The notes under the pieces: generated by a model
Database searches by the model: none
Seen by the model: the letters and a program-made list of their open reading frames with translations, nothing else
What the model was told of the DNA's origin: nothing
Shown here: positions 19,591 through 28,804 of the stretch, one piece after another
Numbering within the stretch: position 1 is the first letter of the stretch
How the letters are laid out: every line of letters begins with the position of its first letter
Position numbers and translations under genes: made by a program
DNA from: Pradoshia sp. D12
Lineage (GTDB): Bacteria > Bacillota > Bacilli > Bacillales > Pradoshiaceae
Length of the DNA stretch: 64,000 nt
Reading direction: 5' to 3'
Assembly: GCF_008935075.1 (NCBI RefSeq)
Contig: NZ_CP044545.1
Span: 242,501 to 306,500, forward strand

Positions 19591-20358
19591 ATGCATTATG
19601 GATATATTGGTCCTGGTACACACTCTGGCCAGCTCGTACAAAAAAAAGGACGCTATATAACAGGATTTTCTGTGGGGATTTTATACCTAGATGAAGATTC
19701 CTATCCGGTTATTCCCGGCAATGTCGCAAATTATTCAACCTACCCTTTTCCCGTCCATTATAAACTGGTTCCGGGCTGTACGGGTCAGCGTCTTTTAAAT
19801 AATGATCGAACACTGGAAAAAGGGATTATTGATGCAGCTATGCAACTTCAAAGTGAAGGAGCAAAAGTTATTTCAAGTGCGTGTGGGTTCTTTGGAAACT
19901 TTCATAAGCAAATAGCAAATGCATTAGAAATTCCTGTCTATCTGTCTAGCCTCGTTCAACTGTCTATGATTCAGGTTGGATTAAAGCCAGGACAAAAAAT
20001 TGGTATATTAACAGCCTATGAAAAAGGATTGACGGATTCCCTTTTGAAAACGTGCGGAGTTACAAACAGATCTAATTTGATCATTGGTGATTTGAGCCAG
20101 GGAGAAGAGTTTTCATCCATTTCGAATGGAGCAGGTACGTTTAATAATGAAAAGCTGAGGGATGAGGTTGTTAAAAAAGCAATTGAGATAAAGGAAAAGC
20201 ATCCTGAAGTCGGAGCCATCTTATTAGAATGCAGTGACCTGCCTCCCTATGCATTTGATATCCAGCAAGCAGTGCAGCTGCCTGTGTATGATTTTATTAC
20301 ACTCATTAACTGGGCACATTATGCAAATAGCCAAAGCCCATATTATGGATTTATTTAA
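19591..20358 (+). CDS. Asp/Glu/hydantoin racemase-superfamily protein
   Basis: Two hundred fifty-five residues of the cofactor-independent Asp/Glu racemase superfamily. The two expected catalytic-type cysteines are present: Cys98 in VISSACGFFG and Cys214 in LLECSDLPPY. The N-terminal IGPGTHSG loop and a final aromatic tail differ from true glutamate racemase, so the substrate may be an amino acid, hydantoin or maleate-like acid. Ribosome site GAAAGGGGAG. Monocistronic, with its own terminator. Confidence 0.8.
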   Translation: MHYGYIGPGTHSGQLVQKKGRYITGFSVGILYLDEDSYPVIPGNVANYSTYPFPVHYKLVPGCTGQRLLNNDRTLEKGIIDAAMQLQSEGAKVISSACGFFGNFHKQIANALEIPVYLSSLVQLSMIQVGLKPGQKIGILTAYEKGLTDSLLKTCGVTNRSNLIIGDLSQGEEFSSISNGAGTFNNEKLRDEVVKKAIEIKEKHPEVGAILLECSDLPPYAFDIQQAVQLPVYDFITLINWAHYANSQSPYYGFI

Positions 20359-20378
20359 TAAAGTGAATGAGTGAAGAC

Positions 20379-20408
20379 AAACACAAGTCCAAAGAGCTTG
20401 TGTTTTTT
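20379..20408 (+). terminator. terminator after the racemase-family gene
   Basis: AACACAAG / CTTGTGTT stem and six T. Confidence 0.85.
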
Positions 20409-20501
20409 AATATTTATCTTTGCTGGCCTTATAAAATTATATTATTTTTCTGTATCTTATGGCAAACAAGAGAGAGCAATATGAGTCAAAAAAATGGAAG
20501 T

Positions 20502-20549
20502 AGAAAGCACTTTCATGAAATGATTTTTTCTTGTTAGTATACTAGTATA
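20502..20549 (+). promoter_or_regulatory. control region of glycoside locus 1: cre-like site and palindrome
   Basis: AGAAAGCACTTTCA at 20502-20515 resembles a CcpA cre site; its complement TGAAAGTGCTTTCT differs from the ideal TGAAAGCGCTTTCA at two positions. The perfect palindrome TATACTAGTATA at 20538-20549 runs into TATAAT, a likely -10, so a repressor there would block the promoter. Both elements recur at 26012-26059. The palindrome is the kind of site bound by GntR-family dimers, and a GntR gene ends each locus. Confidence 0.6.
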
Positions 20550-20608
20550 ATAAAAGGTGTTCCAAAAAGATTCCTCTAGAACACTGACTTCCGGGAGTGT
20601 GAACAGTA

Positions 20609-21358
20609 GTGAAAAATAGGGCGAGGGATTTTTATCAACCTAAAGTGTTGAATGAATCCATCTTGGCTTTTTATCGTCTTCAAGGATTGAATAAACATAT
20701 GACTGGGTTTCATCAATTCGAATCACACAGTACATATGAGATTTATGTACTTGAAGAAGGGCAATGCAATTATTTTATTCATAATAAAATATATGATCTG
20801 CAGCCAGGAGATATCATTCTTTTGGATGGATTAACTTTGCATAAGTCAAATACCACATCTCCTGATACCTATGTACGGAGTATGGTTCATTTTTCTCCAG
20901 TGTGGTTGGAGAGTATGTTGTCTGTAATAGGAATGCCAAATCTTTTGGATCCTTTTCAAAAGCTGAATAACTGTATACTGCGGACAGGATTTGATTCCTC
21001 AGGTCAGTATGTGGCTGAGAAAATTAAGTGGCTTGAAAAGCAGTTGGAAGCTATAGACGAGGAATATAAATGTACAGGTAAAATCAATGTCCTATTGGAA
21101 ACTGAACTGAAGGTTGAATTTCTTCAACTGTTGATAAAAATTTATAAAATGAGCGAATGTCAACAACTCCGAGTCGTACAGAAGAAAACGGAAAAAAAGC
21201 GACATGCTGAAAACATTGCCTCGTGGATTAATCAACACTACTGTGAAAAAGTCAGCTTGGAACGTATTGCTAAAGAGTTAAATTTAAATAAGTACTACGT
21301 TTCTCATGTTTTTAAAGAGGTTACCGGATATACAGTCATGCAATATGTAATGGAATGA
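20609..21358 (+). pseudogene. AraC-family regulator, C-terminally truncated (locus 1)
   Basis: Paralogue of the intact regulator at 26121-27044. The cupin-like sensor domain (about 1-150; LQPGDIILLDGLTLH) and the first helix-turn-helix of the AraC domain (LERIAKELNLNKYYVSHVF) are kept. The frame stops right after VTGYTVMQYVME at residue 249, where the paralogue continues for 58 more residues with the second HTH (STGFGSAAHFSRFFKE). About 180-200 bases appear deleted and the sequence runs straight into the operator region. DNA binding is probably lost or altered. GTG start, GGGAG upstream. Confidence 0.8.
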
Positions 21359-21382
21359 TTAGAAGCAAAATGTAATTTAGTA

Positions 21383-21509
21383 TGCTCACAATTGAGCAAT
21401 ATCTGTTAGATTTTAGAAGATTATAATAAGGATGGGAACATAGCATTCTTATAAGAGAAATAATGTGTAAATAAGGAATTTTTTCACTAAATATGCTCAA
21501 AGATGAGCA
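21383..21509 (+). promoter_or_regulatory. two TGCTCA-N4-TGAGCA operators before symporter 1
   Basis: Inverted repeats TGCTCACAATTGAGCA (21383-21398) and TGCTCAAAGATGAGCA (21494-21509) lie 111 bases apart in the gap between the AraC gene and the transporter. Four like sites stand at the same place in locus 2. Probably the binding site of the locus regulator (AraC or GntR), assigned by position only. Confidence 0.75.
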
Positions 21510-21537
21510 AACTTTAATGGATTAAGGAGGAAAACAA

Positions 21538-22944
21538 ATGAGTATGAGAGAACCAGCACTCCAACAGGAGGAACAAGTTGAATCTAATTCAGTAAGACCA
21601 TTCGGATTACGAGATAAAGTCGGTTATTTGCTGGGTGATTTTGGAAACGACTTCTTTTTCTTGCTTGCCAGCACATTCTTAATGGTATTTTATACAGATA
21701 TTTTCCATATTAATGCTGCAACAGTCGGGGTATTATTTATGGTTGCCCGACTTTGGGATGCATTTGCTGATGTGGCTTGGGGCCGATTCATTGATACAAG
21801 ACCAGCGACGAAACATGGAAAGTATAAACCATGGGTTCTGCGCATGTCTTTCCCACTAGTATTCACAGGTGTTTTAATGTTCACGACAATACCTGGTATG
21901 TCTGATGGTTTCTACCTGGCATGGGCATTTGTGACTTACATTGTATGGGGTACATTGTATGCGACTGTTAGTATTCCATATGGATCAATGGCATCCGTTA
22001 TGACAGCTGATTCTGTAGAACGTACTTCATTATCAACATGGCGTACAGTAGGGGCAAGCTTAGCAGGTTTAATTATCAATGTTTTGGGACCAGTGATTGT
22101 GTTTGTAGACAATAAAATTGATGCAAACCGTATGTTCATGGCTGCGGCTGTGTTTGGCGTTTTGGCAATTGCATGTTATTTCGGTTGTTATAAACTCTCT
22201 ACAGAACGTATCGTGGCACCGACAAAAGAAGTGGAAAAAGGTGCTTTCCTTCGCTCCATGAAAAGCTTAATGACTAATAAACCATTTGTTTGGGTCTTGT
22301 CAGCTTCGCTTATAGCTATGTTAGTACAATACCTACTAACTACTGTTAATATTTATTTGTTTAAAGATTATTTCGGAGATGCATCTGCTTTAAGTTTGAT
22401 TGGGGCAATACAAATGGTATCTATGTTTTTATGTCTTCCATTAGTAAAGCCGTTAGTTGCGAAATTTGGTAAAAAAGAAACAGCTTTAATCGGTATGTCA
22501 ATTACTACTATTGTCTATACACTATTATTTTTCTTAAAAGGTCTGTCAGCAATTCAATTTGTGGCCTTTGCGGCAGTGGGTACATTTAGTATGTATCTCT
22601 ATAACTTTGTGACTTGGGCCTTCATTACTGACGTTACGGATTACCATGAATATAAAACTTCAATGAGAGAAGATGCGACCGTTTACTCTGTCATTGCAAT
22701 GGCAAGAAAAGTAGGTCTTGCTTTAGCTGGCGGTATCGGCGGTGCTGCAATTGCCGCTGTTGGTTATGATGCAACACGTGGAACACAAACACAAGAAGTG
22801 CTAGATGGAATCTATGCGTTAGGTACAATCGTACCAGCCATTCTTTATGGTCTAGTTGTTTTAGTCTTGTTTATGTATCCATTAAATAAAAAGAAAACAG
22901 CTCAACTTGCTGAAGATTTAGCAGCGAAAAGAGCAAACAATTAA
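21538..22944 (+). CDS. GPH-family sugar:cation symporter (locus 1)
   Basis: MelB-like glycoside-pentoside-hexuronide transporter of 468 residues with about 12 membrane segments. The N-terminal GYLLGDFGNDFFF, then LWDAFADVAWGRFID and GKYKPW, are hallmarks of the family. It should import a glycoside or disaccharide for the GH3 enzyme encoded next. AAGGAGG lies upstream of ATG 21538. Close paralogue of the protein at 27371. A 12-bp-stem hairpin separates it from the GH3 gene. Confidence 0.93.
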   Translation: MSMREPALQQEEQVESNSVRPFGLRDKVGYLLGDFGNDFFFLLASTFLMVFYTDIFHINAATVGVLFMVARLWDAFADVAWGRFIDTRPATKHGKYKPWVLRMSFPLVFTGVLMFTTIPGMSDGFYLAWAFVTYIVWGTLYATVSIPYGSMASVMTADSVERTSLSTWRTVGASLAGLIINVLGPVIVFVDNKIDANRMFMAAAVFGVLAIACYFGCYKLSTERIVAPTKEVEKGAFLRSMKSLMTNKPFVWVLSASLIAMLVQYLLTTVNIYLFKDYFGDASALSLIGAIQMVSMFLCLPLVKPLVAKFGKKETALIGMSITTIVYTLLFFLKGLSAIQFVAFAAVGTFSMYLYNFVTWAFITDVTDYHEYKTSMREDATVYSVIAMARKVGLALAGGIGGAAIAAVGYDATRGTQTQEVLDGIYALGTIVPAILYGLVVLVLFMYPLNKKKTAQLAEDLAAKRANN

Positions 22945-22968
22945 TCAGTTGAATCATCTAGGATAAAA

Positions 22969-23000
22969 GATTGGACCGAATTACTCCATTCGGTCCAATC
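22969..23000 (+). other. intercistronic hairpin, locus 1
   Basis: Perfect 12-bp stem GATTGGACCGAA / TTCGGTCCAATC with an 8-base loop between symporter and GH3 genes. There is no long T tail, so an RNA-processing or stability element is as likely as a terminator. Locus 2 has an equivalent 12-bp hairpin of different sequence. Confidence 0.8.
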
Positions 23001-23030
23001 TTAAATATTTTTATTGCGGAGGATCCAATA

Positions 23031-24827
23031 ATGATAGAGTTAAAGGAAAGAGCGGTAACGGTAGATTTAAAAGCAAAACCTTTTAATTTAACAGATGAAG
23101 CTATTAAATGGGTTGAAGAAACCATTGCTAATATGACAATTGAGGAGAAAATCGGTCAGTTATTCGTAAACATGGGTGCTAGCCGTGATGAAGAGTACTT
23201 AAAAGGAGTATTAGATAGCTACCATATCGGTGCGGTTCGTTACAACCCGGCTACAGCTGAGCAAGTATACGATCAAAATAAAATCTTACAAGAAAATAGT
23301 AAAATACCTTTATTAATCGCTGCAAACACGGAGAACGGCGGAAATGGCGCTTGTATAGATGGCACATATGTAGCAAACCAAGTTAAAATTGGTGCTACAA
23401 ATGATCCTAAGTATGCTTATGAATTGGGTAGAGTATCTGGTGAAGAAGCAGCTGCTATCGGATGTAACTGGAGTTTTGCACCAGTTGTTGATATCGACAT
23501 GAACTGGAGAAACCCAGTAATCTCTACTCGTTGCTATTCCAATAAAGCAGAGCAAGTTTTAGAATACTCTTTAGAATATATGAGAGGAATTATGGAAAGT
23601 GGTGTAGCTCCGGCTGCTAAGCACTTCCCAGGGGATGGTGTAGATGAAAGGGACCATCACTTATCATTTGCTCCAAACACATTAACAGTAGAAGAGTGGG
23701 ATAACACATTCGGAAAAGTTTATGGAGGATTAATAGAAGCTGGACTACCGTCTATCATGACAGGACATATGGCTTTACCGGAATATGTACGTCATTTCAA
23801 ACCAGATGCGACTATTGAAGAGTTAGCAACACCAGCAAGTTTAAGTAATATCGTATTACAAAATCTATTAAGAGATAAATTAAACTTCAATGGTGTAATC
23901 GTATCTGATGCTTCCCATATGGTAGCTATGACATCTGCTATGAAGCGGAAAGACATGCTTCCTACAGCAATAGCTGCTGGTTGTGATTTATTCTTATTCT
24001 TCAATGACCCAGAAGAAGACTTCAAGTGGATGATGGAAGGATATGAAAAAGGAATTATCACTGAACAAAGACTTGAAGAAGCATTAACTCGTATTTTAGG
24101 ATTGAAAGCTTCTTTAGGATTGCATGCAAAAGCTAAGACTGAAATTTTACAGCCAAAAGAAGTAGCAATGGCTAAAATGAGAACAGAAAAAAATATGGCT
24201 ATTGCACCGGAAATTTCAGATAAAGCGATCACATTAGTGAAGAATAAACAGGAATTATTACCAATCAATCCAGAAAAGAATAAGAAGGTTTTACTTGTTG
24301 AAGTAAAAGGACCAGAATCCGCATATGGTAAGTTAATGGCTGCTATGACAGCTGGTAAGAAGAAACCAATCGAATTAATGAAGGAACTGCTTGAGAAAGC
24401 AGGATTCGAAGTTGAAATCTACGAATCACCAATCGATAAGCTGATGAAACTTCCTCCACAAGAAATGATGGGTGCAATCATGAACGTATACGCTCAAAAA
24501 CGCCCAATTGCTGAACTGACAAATAATTATGATTTAATCATCAACATAGCAGATGTAGCACCGACTACAGACCAACGTATACAATGGGCTCCTCTGAAGG
24601 GAACTCCAGATATACCGTTCTATGTAAATGAAGTACCGACTATCTTTATTTCTTTACAATGCCCGTTCCACTTGGCAGATGTACCGCAAATTAAGACATA
24701 TATTAATGCATATGATAGTCATGATCATACGGTGACTGCGATCGTTGATAAATTATTGGGACGTTCAGAATTCAAAGGTGTAAGCCCTGTTGATGCATTC
24801 TGTGGATTTATCGATGCACAACTTTAA
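23031..24827 (+). CDS. GH3 glycoside hydrolase, beta-N-acetylhexosaminidase-like (locus 1)
   Basis: Cytoplasmic (no signal peptide) glycosidase of 598 residues. The N-terminal GH3 barrel has AKHFPGDG (about 196-203) followed by D-H-H (208-210), which matches the KHFPG...D-x-H dyad region of NagZ-type N-acetylglucosaminidases. The nucleophile Asp lies in VSDASHM (Asp293). A C-terminal GH3 alpha/beta domain starts near 400 (ITLVKNKQELLPI). Start ATG 23031 follows GCGGAGGA; an upstream in-frame ATG at 22971 would lie in the hairpin. It likely hydrolyses the imported glycoside, perhaps from peptidoglycan or chitin. Confidence 0.88.
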   Translation: MIELKERAVTVDLKAKPFNLTDEAIKWVEETIANMTIEEKIGQLFVNMGASRDEEYLKGVLDSYHIGAVRYNPATAEQVYDQNKILQENSKIPLLIAANTENGGNGACIDGTYVANQVKIGATNDPKYAYELGRVSGEEAAAIGCNWSFAPVVDIDMNWRNPVISTRCYSNKAEQVLEYSLEYMRGIMESGVAPAAKHFPGDGVDERDHHLSFAPNTLTVEEWDNTFGKVYGGLIEAGLPSIMTGHMALPEYVRHFKPDATIEELATPASLSNIVLQNLLRDKLNFNGVIVSDASHMVAMTSAMKRKDMLPTAIAAGCDLFLFFNDPEEDFKWMMEGYEKGIITEQRLEEALTRILGLKASLGLHAKAKTEILQPKEVAMAKMRTEKNMAIAPEISDKAITLVKNKQELLPINPEKNKKVLLVEVKGPESAYGKLMAAMTAGKKKPIELMKELLEKAGFEVEIYESPIDKLMKLPPQEMMGAIMNVYAQKRPIAELTNNYDLIINIADVAPTTDQRIQWAPLKGTPDIPFYVNEVPTIFISLQCPFHLADVPQIKTYINAYDSHDHTVTAIVDKLLGRSEFKGVSPVDAFCGFIDAQL

Positions 24828-24883
24828 TTAGAATTTTTTATAAAAATTCGTTGATTGTGCGATTTAAATCATAATCTTTAAAT

Positions 24884-24941
24884 AAGAAGGTAGTTAGAGC
24901 GAGGTTAACTTAACTGAACTTAACTATCTTCTTTACTTTTT
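24884..24941 (+). terminator. terminator after GH3 gene 1
   Basis: AAGAAGGTAGTTA / TAACTATCTTCTT stem followed by T-rich sequence. It separates the GntR gene from the GH3 gene. Confidence 0.8.
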
Positions 24942-24986
24942 ATAAAGAGTGAATAGTGTACTAGTAGAGAGGAGTGATAATGAAAT

Positions 24987-25670
24987 ATGGTAAAAATGGT
25001 ATCCAGATTATCTGGTGAGAACAATAATAGCTATGCATACAGAGCCATAAAAGAAGGAATCGTATCATTGAATTTACTGCCTGGACAATTATTGAGTTTG
25101 GGAGAACTAACAGAGGCTCTTAACGTCTCAAGTACACCTATTAAAATTGCTATATGGAAGCTTCAGCAGGAACACCTCGTAGATGTAATCCCCCAAGTAG
25201 GATCCTATGTTTCAAGAATCAATTTGGAATTAGTTGAGGAAGCAGCATATATGTGGTTCGACTTAGAAAAAGAATACTTGAAATCAGCTTGTCATTCTTT
25301 TTCTAAAGAACATATGAATCAGTTGAAGATGAATCTTATTCTTCAAGAGACGCTGTTGGGTCAAAAGGACATAATGAATCAAAAAGAGCTGGCCAGGAAA
25401 TTTAATGAGTTGGATGATCAGTTTCATTCGATTATCTTTCATGCACATCATAGAACTAATACATGGAAAGCAATTTCTCATATGACGCTGGATTATCACC
25501 GAATGATTAGCTTTAGCCAACATCCTTTTGAACAAATGATTGCCGAACACAAAGAAATTATTTCCATAATCGAAAATAAAGAGATAGAAAGAGTAGAAAG
25601 AGCTCTTGAAAAACATATATTTAAACCAATAGATGATTGGAGAAATGTATATAAAGAGGAAGTATGTTAG
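24987..25670 (+). CDS. GntR-family regulator (locus 1)
   Basis: Two hundred twenty-seven residues. The N-terminal winged helix (about 12-75; SLGELTEALNVSSTPIKIAI) is followed by an all-helical FCD-like effector domain (LEKEYLKSACHSF...FNELDDQFHSIIFHAHH...MIAEHKEIISIIENKE). FCD-type GntR proteins sense small acids or sugars. The partner palindrome may be TATACTAGTATA at 20538, and a related TACTAGTA lies at 24959-24966 in its own leader. The ATG at 24987 is chosen over the out-of-frame ATG at 24980 because the paralogue begins at the same residue. Confidence 0.88.
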   Translation: MVKMVSRLSGENNNSYAYRAIKEGIVSLNLLPGQLLSLGELTEALNVSSTPIKIAIWKLQQEHLVDVIPQVGSYVSRINLELVEEAAYMWFDLEKEYLKSACHSFSKEHMNQLKMNLILQETLLGQKDIMNQKELARKFNELDDQFHSIIFHAHHRTNTWKAISHMTLDYHRMISFSQHPFEQMIAEHKEIISIIENKEIERVERALEKHIFKPIDDWRNVYKEEVC

Positions 25671-25811
25671 AAAAGTGTTAGTGAAATGAGAAAGAAAGCA
25701 TTACACAACTGAAAAAGCCTCAAAACAAAGATATCCAAATATAAATGGATGATATATCGATTTAATCATGTTGAAGCTACCCAAAAGTTTCGAAAGGTTA
25801 ATCTAACCAAT

Positions 25812-25856
25812 AAAAAGAGTTGCCAGAAGAATATTTCCTGACGGTAACTCTTTTTA
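25812..25856 (+). terminator. terminator at end of locus 1
   Basis: AAAAAGAGTTGCC / GGTAACTCTTTTT stem with T tail, about 140 bases after the GntR stop. The rest of the 450-base gap holds only the control region of locus 2. Confidence 0.85.
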
Positions 25857-26011
25857 TATTTGATGGGTTTTCCAACATGCTTAGATTATACAATCAAGTC
25901 TATGTTTCAATGTCTAACCTTTAACGGGATTGTGTAAAATAAATATTTCCTATATCAATATAATTTTAGGTCTCAATACGTATTAGCAAAATAAATCAAA
26001 AAACTTAAAAA

Positions 26012-26059
26012 AGTAAGCACTTTCATGTAATGAATTTTATTTATTGATATACTAGTATA
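26012..26059 (+). promoter_or_regulatory. control region of glycoside locus 2
   Basis: Same arrangement as at 20502-20549: cre-like AGTAAGCACTTTCA (26012-26025) and the palindrome TATACTAGTATA (26048-26059) merging with TATAAT. The leader around GACTTCCGGGAGTGTGAA is nearly identical in both loci. Confidence 0.6.
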
Positions 26060-26120
26060 ATAAGTAGGTGTTCTAAAGAATGCCCTTTAAGAACGCTGAC
26101 TTCCGGGAGTGTGAAAAGTA

Positions 26121-27044
26121 GTGAATAAATGGGCAAAGGATATTTATCAACCTAAAGTTTTAGATGGATCTATTTTGGCTTCTTATCGTCTTCAAGGATT
26201 AAATACAGATGTGACTGGATTTAATCAATTTGAAACACATGGTACATATGAGATTTATGTCTTTGAAGAGGGGCAGTGTAATTATTTTATTCATAATAAA
26301 ATGTATGACTTACAACCAGGAGATATCATTCTTTTGGACAGATTTACTTTACATAAGACAAATACTGTTTCTCCTGATACCTATGTAAGGAGTACCATTC
26401 ATTTTTCACCAGCTTGGTTAGGGAGGTTATTTCCTGTTTTGGGCATGCCAAATCTTTTGGACCCTTTTCAAAAGCTGAATAACTGTATTTTGCGAACTGG
26501 ATTTGATGCTTCGGGTAAATATGTTGCAGAGAAAATTAAATGGTTCGCAAAGCAACTGGAGATAATCGATCAGGAGTTTCAATCTACAGGTAAAATAAAT
26601 TCGATATTAGAAACAGAACTGAAAATAGAATTTCTCCAACTATTGATGAAGATTTATAAAATGAGCCAATGTTCACAGCTGCACGTCGAACAAAAGAAGA
26701 CAGAAAAGAAACAGCATGCTGAGAATATTCTCTCATGGATTAATCAGCACTATTGCGAAAAAATCAGCTTAGAACGTATTGCAAAAGAGTTTAATCTAAA
26801 TAAATACTATGTATCCCATGTCTTTAAAGAGGTTACTGGCTATACGGTCATGGAATATGTAATGGAATGCAGACTGATTCAGGTAAAGTATTTATTGGAA
26901 ATGAAGCTTGATCAATCACTGGAAGACATATTCCGCTCGACGGGTTTTGGAAGTGCCGCCCACTTCAGTCGCTTTTTTAAAGAGAGAATTGGGATGACAC
27001 CAACTAGTTATCGGAAAATGAAAGGAAGACAAACTTTTGGTTAA
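26121..27044 (+). CDS. AraC-family regulator (locus 2, intact)
   Basis: Full-length regulator of 307 residues. An N-terminal cupin-type sugar sensor (LQPGDIILLDRFTLHK) is followed by the complete AraC domain with both HTH motifs (LERIAKEFNLNKYYVSHVF and DIFRSTGFGSAAHFSRFFKE) and the terminal GMTPTSYRK. Start GTG 26121 as in its paralogue. It is the best candidate activator for the symporter-GH3 genes that follow and could serve both loci, since its partner in locus 1 is truncated. Confidence 0.92.
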   Translation: MNKWAKDIYQPKVLDGSILASYRLQGLNTDVTGFNQFETHGTYEIYVFEEGQCNYFIHNKMYDLQPGDIILLDRFTLHKTNTVSPDTYVRSTIHFSPAWLGRLFPVLGMPNLLDPFQKLNNCILRTGFDASGKYVAEKIKWFAKQLEIIDQEFQSTGKINSILETELKIEFLQLLMKIYKMSQCSQLHVEQKKTEKKQHAENILSWINQHYCEKISLERIAKEFNLNKYYVSHVFKEVTGYTVMEYVMECRLIQVKYLLEMKLDQSLEDIFRSTGFGSAAHFSRFFKERIGMTPTSYRKMKGRQTFG

Positions 27045-27047
27045 TTA

Positions 27048-27333
27048 TGCTCAGTACTGAGCAATCTAAATTTTCTATATCAAAAAGTTAGAAAACAACA
27101 CTCATACCAATTTATAAGTAACTTTGATTGAATATGCTCAATATTGAGCAATATCTCGATTTATGTAACAAAGAAAGAAGAACACAATATACATACCAAA
27201 TTATAAATAAAACTTTAATAAATTATGCTCAATATTGAGCAAATGTAAGGCTGTTCCGTTCATAAGAGTAAACACCCTTCTATCTTAAGAAAAAGAAGGT
27301 ATATGTTTAGTTAATTATGCTCAATACTGAGCA
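27048..27333 (+). promoter_or_regulatory. array of four TGCTCA-N4-TGAGCA operators before symporter 2
   Basis: Sixteen-base inverted repeats at 27048-27063, 27135-27150, 27226-27241 and 27318-27333, spaced 87, 91 and 92 bases. Three are perfect palindromes (TGCTCAGTACTGAGCA or TGCTCAATATTGAGCA); the last has one centre mismatch. Flanks such as CATACCAA-TTATAA also repeat, so the array grew by tandem duplication of a ~90-base unit. It fills the 326-base gap before the transporter. Confidence 0.85.
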
Positions 27334-27370
27334 AATTATATTTGTTGGATAGATTAAGGAGGATAACTAA

Positions 27371-28780
27371 ATGAGCATGAGAGAACCAGTACTCCAGCAG
27401 GAGGAACAACTTAACTCTAGTACGGTAAGACCATTCGGCTTACGAGATAAAGTAGGCTATTTACTAGGTGACTTTGGAAACGATTTCTTTTTCTTATTAA
27501 CTAGTACATTTTTAATGGTATTTTATACAGATATTTTCCATATTAGTGCTGCAACAGTAGGGGTATTATTTATGGTCGCTCGACTATGGGACGCATTTGC
27601 TGATGTAGCTTGGGGACGTTTTATTGATACACGACCAACAACAAAAAATGGAAAGTTTAAGCCTTGGATATTGCGTATGTCATTCCCATTAGTATTTACA
27701 GGTGTTTTAATGTTCACAACCATTCCTGGAATGTCAGATGGATTCTATCTAGCATGGGCATTTGTGACATATATTGTTTGGGGTACATTATACAGTACAG
27801 TTAATATTCCTTATGGATCAATGGCTTCTGTTATTACAGCTGATCCAGTTGAAAGAACAACATTGTCTACATGGCGTACAGTAGGTGCTAGCTTAGCAGG
27901 TCTTATTATTAATGTTCTTGGACCAATGATTGTATTTATTGATAACAAAATTAGTGCAGATCGCATGTTCATGACAGCTTGTATCTTCGGTGTGTTAGCA
28001 ATTGCTTGTTATATTGGTTGCTACAAACTTTCAACAGAACGTATTGAGGCACCAGCAAAAGAAGTGAAGAAGGGTGATTTCCTGCGTTCTTTGAAAAGCT
28101 TAGTGAAAAATAAACCATTCCTATGGGTACTAACAGCATCACTCATGACTATGTTAACATCTTTTATTGTTATGGCAGTTAATACGTACTTGTTCAAAGA
28201 TTATTTCGGTAATGCAGCAGCGCTAAGTATAATTGGACTTGTTCAAATGGCGTCAATGTTCATTACAGTTCCATTAGTTAAGCCACTAGTTGCAAAGTTT
28301 GGTAAAAAGGAAATCTCAATTGTCGGAATGGCATTTGCAAGTGTTATATACATTGCGCTATTCTTCTTAAAAGGTATTGAAACAATGCCGTTTATCGCTA
28401 TTGTAGCACTAGCTATGATGGGCATGAGTTTCTATAGTTTTATTACTTATGCATTCATTTCAGATGTTATTGACTATCATGAATACCTAACATCATTACG
28501 AGAAGATGCAACGGTTTATTCTATTGTTTCTATGTCTAGAAAAATAGGACAAGCAGTAGCTGGTGGTATCGGTGGGGTGGCAATCGCCGCTGTTGGTTAT
28601 AATGCTACATTAGGTACGCAACCACAAGAAGTATTAGATGGTATTTACATGCTAGGTACATTAGTGCCGGGTGTATTATACGGAATCATTGCAGTTGTTT
28701 TATTCATGTATCCTTTAAACAAGCAAAAAACAATTGAATTAAGTAAAGAATTAGAAGCAAAACGTAATGCAAATAGTTAA
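27371..28780 (+). CDS. GPH-family sugar:cation symporter (locus 2)
   Basis: Paralogue of the symporter at 21538: 469 residues, with the same GYLLGDFGNDFFF and LWDAFADVAWGRFID motifs. The most visible differences are in helices of the C-terminal half (MTMLTSFIVMAVNTYLF against AMLVQYLLTTVNIYLF), which could change substrate preference. AAGGAGG precedes ATG 27371. Confidence 0.93.
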   Translation: MSMREPVLQQEEQLNSSTVRPFGLRDKVGYLLGDFGNDFFFLLTSTFLMVFYTDIFHISAATVGVLFMVARLWDAFADVAWGRFIDTRPTTKNGKFKPWILRMSFPLVFTGVLMFTTIPGMSDGFYLAWAFVTYIVWGTLYSTVNIPYGSMASVITADPVERTTLSTWRTVGASLAGLIINVLGPMIVFIDNKISADRMFMTACIFGVLAIACYIGCYKLSTERIEAPAKEVKKGDFLRSLKSLVKNKPFLWVLTASLMTMLTSFIVMAVNTYLFKDYFGNAAALSIIGLVQMASMFITVPLVKPLVAKFGKKEISIVGMAFASVIYIALFFLKGIETMPFIAIVALAMMGMSFYSFITYAFISDVIDYHEYLTSLREDATVYSIVSMSRKIGQAVAGGIGGVAIAAVGYNATLGTQPQEVLDGIYMLGTLVPGVLYGIIAVVLFMYPLNKQKTIELSKELEAKRNANS

Positions 28781-28804
28781 TGAATTGAAGATTAAGGATG
28801 AATT

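Noticed and set aside
24980-25018. ATG at 24980 as the start of GntR regulator 1
   Set aside because: It opens a 12-codon frame that stops at once; the paralogue starts at the residue matching 24987.
27048-27333. Regularly spaced palindromes as a CRISPR array
   Set aside because: The repeats are 16-base palindromes with ~75-base, partly repeated spacers and no cas genes; they fit operators.
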